Positions 61,202 through 64,000 of a stretch of 64,000 nucleotides of DNA are shown here, in pieces; position 1 is the stretch's first letter, and each line of letters opens with the position of its first letter. Origin of the DNA: Sulfitobacter sp. CW3 (GTDB lineage Bacteria > Pseudomonadota > Alphaproteobacteria > Rhodobacterales > Rhodobacteraceae). The translations under genes and the position numbers were made by a program. The stretch lies in assembly GCF_019392245.1 (NCBI RefSeq), contig NZ_JAHXRL010000002.1:1-64000 (forward strand). The letters run 5' to 3'. Under the pieces are notes generated by a model. It worked only from the letters and a program-made list of their open reading frames with translations. It did not search any database and was not told the DNA's origin.

Positions 61202-61819
61202 ATGATAAAAATCCATCACCTTAATCGGTCCCGCTCTCACCGTATTTTGTGGCTGCTCGAGGAAATCGAACAGCCCTATACGATCATCCCTTACAAGCGT
61301 GACGCTGTCACAAACCTGGCCCCGCCCGAGCTGAAATTGGTGCACCCCTTGGGCAAATCGCCGATGCTGGAGATCGATGATGTGTTGGTCGCCGAAAGCG
61401 CGGCAATTACCGAAACGCTATGTGCGCGTTTTGCCCCCGAAATGATCCCGAACCACGACACCCCCGCATATTTGCAGCACCTCGAGATGATGCATTTCGC
61501 CGAAGGGTCCGCGATGACGCCAATTTTGTTGAACCTTTATGTCAGCCGGTTGGGCGAAGCAGGTGCGCCGTTGCACCCCCGGATCAAGGACGAATTGCAC
61601 AACCACTTTAGCTATATGAACAGCCTTGTGCGCCCGTCCGGCCATTTCGTCCAAGACAGCCTGTCAGCGGCGGATATCATGCTTAGCTTTCCGGCAGAGA
61701 TCGCGATGCGCGGCGGTGATGGTGCAGCGCGCTATCCGGCACTGGCCGGTTTCGTCGACATGATCCACAATCGCCCGGCCTATCAGCGGGCCACCGAAAA
61801 GGGTGCTATCGACGACTAA
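61202..61819 (+). CDS. Glutathione S-transferase family protein, 205 aa
   Basis: A thioredoxin-like N-domain (IKIHHLNRSRSHRILWLLEE, then VHPLGKSPMLEIDDVLVAES with the glutathione-binding SxAI) and an all-helical C-domain (SLSAADIMLSFPAEIAMR). The start at 61202 has TGAGGT upstream. Substrate unknown. The next gene begins 43 bp downstream in the same direction. Confidence 0.88.
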   Translation: MIKIHHLNRSRSHRILWLLEEIEQPYTIIPYKRDAVTNLAPPELKLVHPLGKSPMLEIDDVLVAESAAITETLCARFAPEMIPNHDTPAYLQHLEMMHFAEGSAMTPILLNLYVSRLGEAGAPLHPRIKDELHNHFSYMNSLVRPSGHFVQDSLSAADIMLSFPAEIAMRGGDGAARYPALAGFVDMIHNRPAYQRATEKGAIDD

Positions 61820-61862
61820 GATCGACGTTGCGAAGGCGGGCGTGCCGTGGCACGGTTTGGGA

Positions 61863-62801
61863 ATGAAACATACCCTGACCAGCCCCAACGGCACCCCCGC
61901 CAGCCGCCTTGCCTTTGGCACTATGCAATTTGGCGGGCGCGCAGATGCCGATGCCTCGCGCGCCATGTTCGATGCCTGCCTTGATGCGGGTATCACCCAT
62001 TTCGACACCGCCCATGTCTATACGGACGGGGCCTCGGAAACGCTGCTGGGCAGCTTTCTAGGGGATCGCCGCGATGACCTGATCATCGCAACCAAAGCCG
62101 CCTATGATGGCGGGGCGGGCCGGGCCAATCTGCTGCAGTCCTGCGAGATGTCGCGCAGCCGGATGAAGCTGGACACGCTTGATGTGCTGTACCTGCATCG
62201 CTTTGACCCCGACACCGACATGCACGAGACCTTTCAAACCATGGCCCAGCTGAAAACAGCGGGCCATATCCGCAAAATTGGTCTGTCGAACTTTGCCGCG
62301 TGGCAGGTCGTCAAGGCCGCTGGTATCGCCGCGAAATTCGATCTGGATATCGCCGTGATCCAACCGATGTATAATCTGGTGAAACGTCAGGCCGAGGTCG
62401 AAATTCTGCCAATGGCCGATGATCTGGGCATTCTTGTTGCGCCGTACTCCCCGCTTGGTGGCGGTTTGCTGACCGGCAAATACGCCAAGGGCGAAGCAGG
62501 CCGTTTGACCCAAGACGACCGTTATGCCGCGCGCTATGCGCCCGATGTGATGCATCAAACGGCGGTGGGGCTGTCCGATCTGGCCGCAGACATGGGCATG
62601 CATCCCGCGACATTGGCCGTTGCATGGGTTGCGGCGCATCCCACGGGGCCATCGCCGATCATTTCGGCCCGGTCGGCGGAACAATTGGCACCGTCACTTG
62701 CGGCGATGACCTATGACATGCCTGCCGATGTCTATGCCAAAATCGCAGCCCTTTCACAGACCCCACCCCCTGCCACGGACCGGATTGAAGAACAAACATG
62801 A
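61863..62801 (+). CDS. Aldo/keto reductase, 312 aa
   Basis: The NADPH-dependent (alpha/beta)8 barrel: SRLAFGTMQFGG, GITHFDTAHVYTDGASETLL with catalytic Asp and Tyr, IIATKAAYDGG (Lys), DVLYLHRFDPDTDMHETF (His), and HIRKIGLSNFAAW, PYSPLGGGLLTGKY. The ATG at 61863 starts the first strand correctly. A GTG upstream at 61803 overlaps the GST gene. Overlaps the FAD gene by 4 bp. Confidence 0.88.
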   Translation: MKHTLTSPNGTPASRLAFGTMQFGGRADADASRAMFDACLDAGITHFDTAHVYTDGASETLLGSFLGDRRDDLIIATKAAYDGGAGRANLLQSCEMSRSRMKLDTLDVLYLHRFDPDTDMHETFQTMAQLKTAGHIRKIGLSNFAAWQVVKAAGIAAKFDLDIAVIQPMYNLVKRQAEVEILPMADDLGILVAPYSPLGGGLLTGKYAKGEAGRLTQDDRYAARYAPDVMHQTAVGLSDLAADMGMHPATLAVAWVAAHPTGPSPIISARSAEQLAPSLAAMTYDMPADVYAKIAALSQTPPPATDRIEEQT

Positions 62802-63877
62802 CAAAGATCATCGTCATTGGCGGCGGCATTGCAGGCATTTCGGCAGCAGCACGGCTGTCGGCTGATGCCGAGGTGACATTGATCGAGGCGGAAAAGGCGC
62901 TTGGCTATCATGCCTCGGGGCGTTCGGCCGCATTGATTGAAAAGAACTATGGCGCGCCGTCTGTACAGGCCCTGAACCGTGCCAGCATCGACCATCTTGA
63001 GAACGCGAATGGCGGGTATCTTACGCAGCGCGGCTTGATGATCATCGCTGATACCCACGAGGAAGCGGCCCTAAACGACGATTTGAAGGCAATGGGCCTG
63101 GAGCGGATTACCCCGTCCGAGGCCCTAAATATGGTCCCGGTGCTTGTTCCGGAACGGGTGGCTTTTGCGGGTTACCACGCCGATGCCCATGACATCGACA
63201 CGGACCGGTTGATGCAGGATTTCGCCAAAACCCTGCGCAGCAATGGTGGCACAATTCTGACCGGCCATCCTGTCACCGGTATCACCCGCGCGCCGCAGGG
63301 CTGGACGGTTACAGCGGGTGGCGACCCATTGCACGCCGACAAGATCGTCAACGCGGCGGGCGCATGGGTCGACCAGATTGCGGTGATGGCGGGCATTCAG
63401 CCGGTTGGTATCGTTCCGCGCCGGCGGTCGATGGCACGGATCGCCGCCCCCGGTGGGCATGATCCCGCGCGCTGGCCGATGTTCTTTGGCGTCCACGAAA
63501 CATGGTATGCGAAACCAGATGCGGGCGCGCTGATCATTTCACCTGCCGACGAAGACCCCGTTGAACCGCATGACGCGTGGGCCGATGATATGGTACTGGC
63601 CGAGGGGCTGGAGAGGTACCAGAACATGGTCGCGGTGCCCCTGACAAAACCGATATCGACATGGGCCGGCTTGCGCAGCTTTGCCCCGGATCGAACCCTT
63701 GTGCTGGGCCCTGATCCTGATCAGCCCGATTTTATCTGGTGCGCGGGTCAAGGCGGCTATGGCTTTCAAACCAGCCCCGCCGCCGCACAATTGGTGGCTG
63801 ATTTGACCTTTGGCCGCCTGTCGTCCCTGCCGGTCGAAACGGTCGATGCTTTGCGCCCTGACAGGTTGCGGCTATGA
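62798..63877 (+). CDS. FAD-dependent oxidoreductase, DAO family, 359 aa
   Basis: The dinucleotide fold GGGIAGISAAARLSADAEVT is followed by SGRSAALIEKNYG and the C-terminal FAD-contact GPDPDQPDFIWCAGQGGYGF, then QTSPAAAQLVADL. It resembles glycine oxidase/D-amino-acid oxidase-like and D-arginine dehydrogenase enzymes; the substrate cannot be assigned. Translationally coupled to the aldo/keto reductase and to the next partial gene. Confidence 0.85.
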   Translation: MTKIIVIGGGIAGISAAARLSADAEVTLIEAEKALGYHASGRSAALIEKNYGAPSVQALNRASIDHLENANGGYLTQRGLMIIADTHEEAALNDDLKAMGLERITPSEALNMVPVLVPERVAFAGYHADAHDIDTDRLMQDFAKTLRSNGGTILTGHPVTGITRAPQGWTVTAGGDPLHADKIVNAAGAWVDQIAVMAGIQPVGIVPRRRSMARIAAPGGHDPARWPMFFGVHETWYAKPDAGALIISPADEDPVEPHDAWADDMVLAEGLERYQNMVAVPLTKPISTWAGLRSFAPDRTLVLGPDPDQPDFIWCAGQGGYGFQTSPAAAQLVADLTFGRLSSLPVETVDALRPDRLRL

Positions 63878-64000
63878 CCACGCAGCTGCCGCCCAGCGCC
63901 AGCGTTGCCCTGCCCACTGGCGATGCGAAACTGCATGCGCCTGCTGCGGATCGAAACCGGGCAGCGTTGGTCGAATTGCTGCGCAGCCATGCCCCGCAAC
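63874..64000 (+). CDS. DUF938 family protein (probable SAM methyltransferase), N-terminal fragment
   Basis: Only 42 codons lie in the window. The segment KLHAPAADRNRAALVELLRS resembles the N-terminus of DUF938 methyltransferases (…APAAERN…), which continue with the SAM motif beyond the edge. It overlaps the previous stop by 4 bp. Confidence 0.5.
   Translation, partial: MTTQLPPSASVALPTGDAKLHAPAADRNRAALVELLRSHAPQ

Noticed and set aside
1..64000. tRNA, rRNA, CRISPR arrays, prophage or integrative-element integrases
   Set aside because: I looked for these in the gaps between genes and saw none. A covariance-model scan would be needed to exclude small RNAs.

Overview
The window looks like chromosomal DNA of a Rhodobacteraceae (Roseobacter-group) alphaproteobacterium. 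The evidence is high GC with ATGA-coupled operons, short HisG paired with HisZ, a B12-dependent ribonucleotide reductase next to a DUF1489 gene, a xanthine dehydrogenase operon joined to a BMP-family ABC importer, TRAP and dipeptide importers, a LuxI-type synthase and a FNR-type box. The genus cannot be fixed from sequence alone.

Layout. 1-553: edge of an IS3-family element with a duplicated end. 700-8300: accessory cluster. It holds two subtilisin-like proteases, a PAP2-type phosphatase carrying an (Asn-Arg)13 tract, a winged-helix/BTAD regulator, a LuxR-type regulator, a small acidic protein, and a 138-residue peptide whose first half has 23 acidic and no basic residues while its second half has 21 basic residues and four Cys. 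I read this as an undescribed secreted or antimicrobial peptide system. 9.1-14.4 kb: two-component system with CTGCA direct repeats of 11-bp period upstream of both its own kinase gene and the next transcription unit, followed by a small Cys protein, a YHYH protein and a patatin-like lipoprotein.

14.7-27.6 kb: catabolic island with a TRAP importer, cupin, carbamoylase-type amidase, ornithine-cyclodeaminase-like enzyme, LysR regulator, RidA, RraA-like protein and a complete dipeptide-type ABC importer. 27.8-31.7 kb: FecBCD-type metal-chelate importer divergent from a methyltransferase across interlocked inverted repeats. 31.7-32.7 kb: decayed DNA. 32.7-36.4 kb: AHL synthase without a LuxR partner, next to a split phosphorelay (kinase, HPt, receiver with degenerate GGDEF). 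36.8-39.2 kb: autotransporter-like protein with a perfect FNR box placed as in a class II promoter. 39.9-40.2 kb: truncated IS481 transposase.

40.3-64 kb: conserved housekeeping DNA: nrdJ, DUF1489, hisG-hisZ-hisS, slyX, dnaE, xdhABC plus a BMP/ABC purine-type importer, a YeeE/YedE transporter, GST, aldo-keto reductase, FAD oxidoreductase and the start of a DUF938 gene. A GC-rich hairpin repeat occurs three times here, once in frame inside xdhA. No tRNA, rRNA or CRISPR array was seen.
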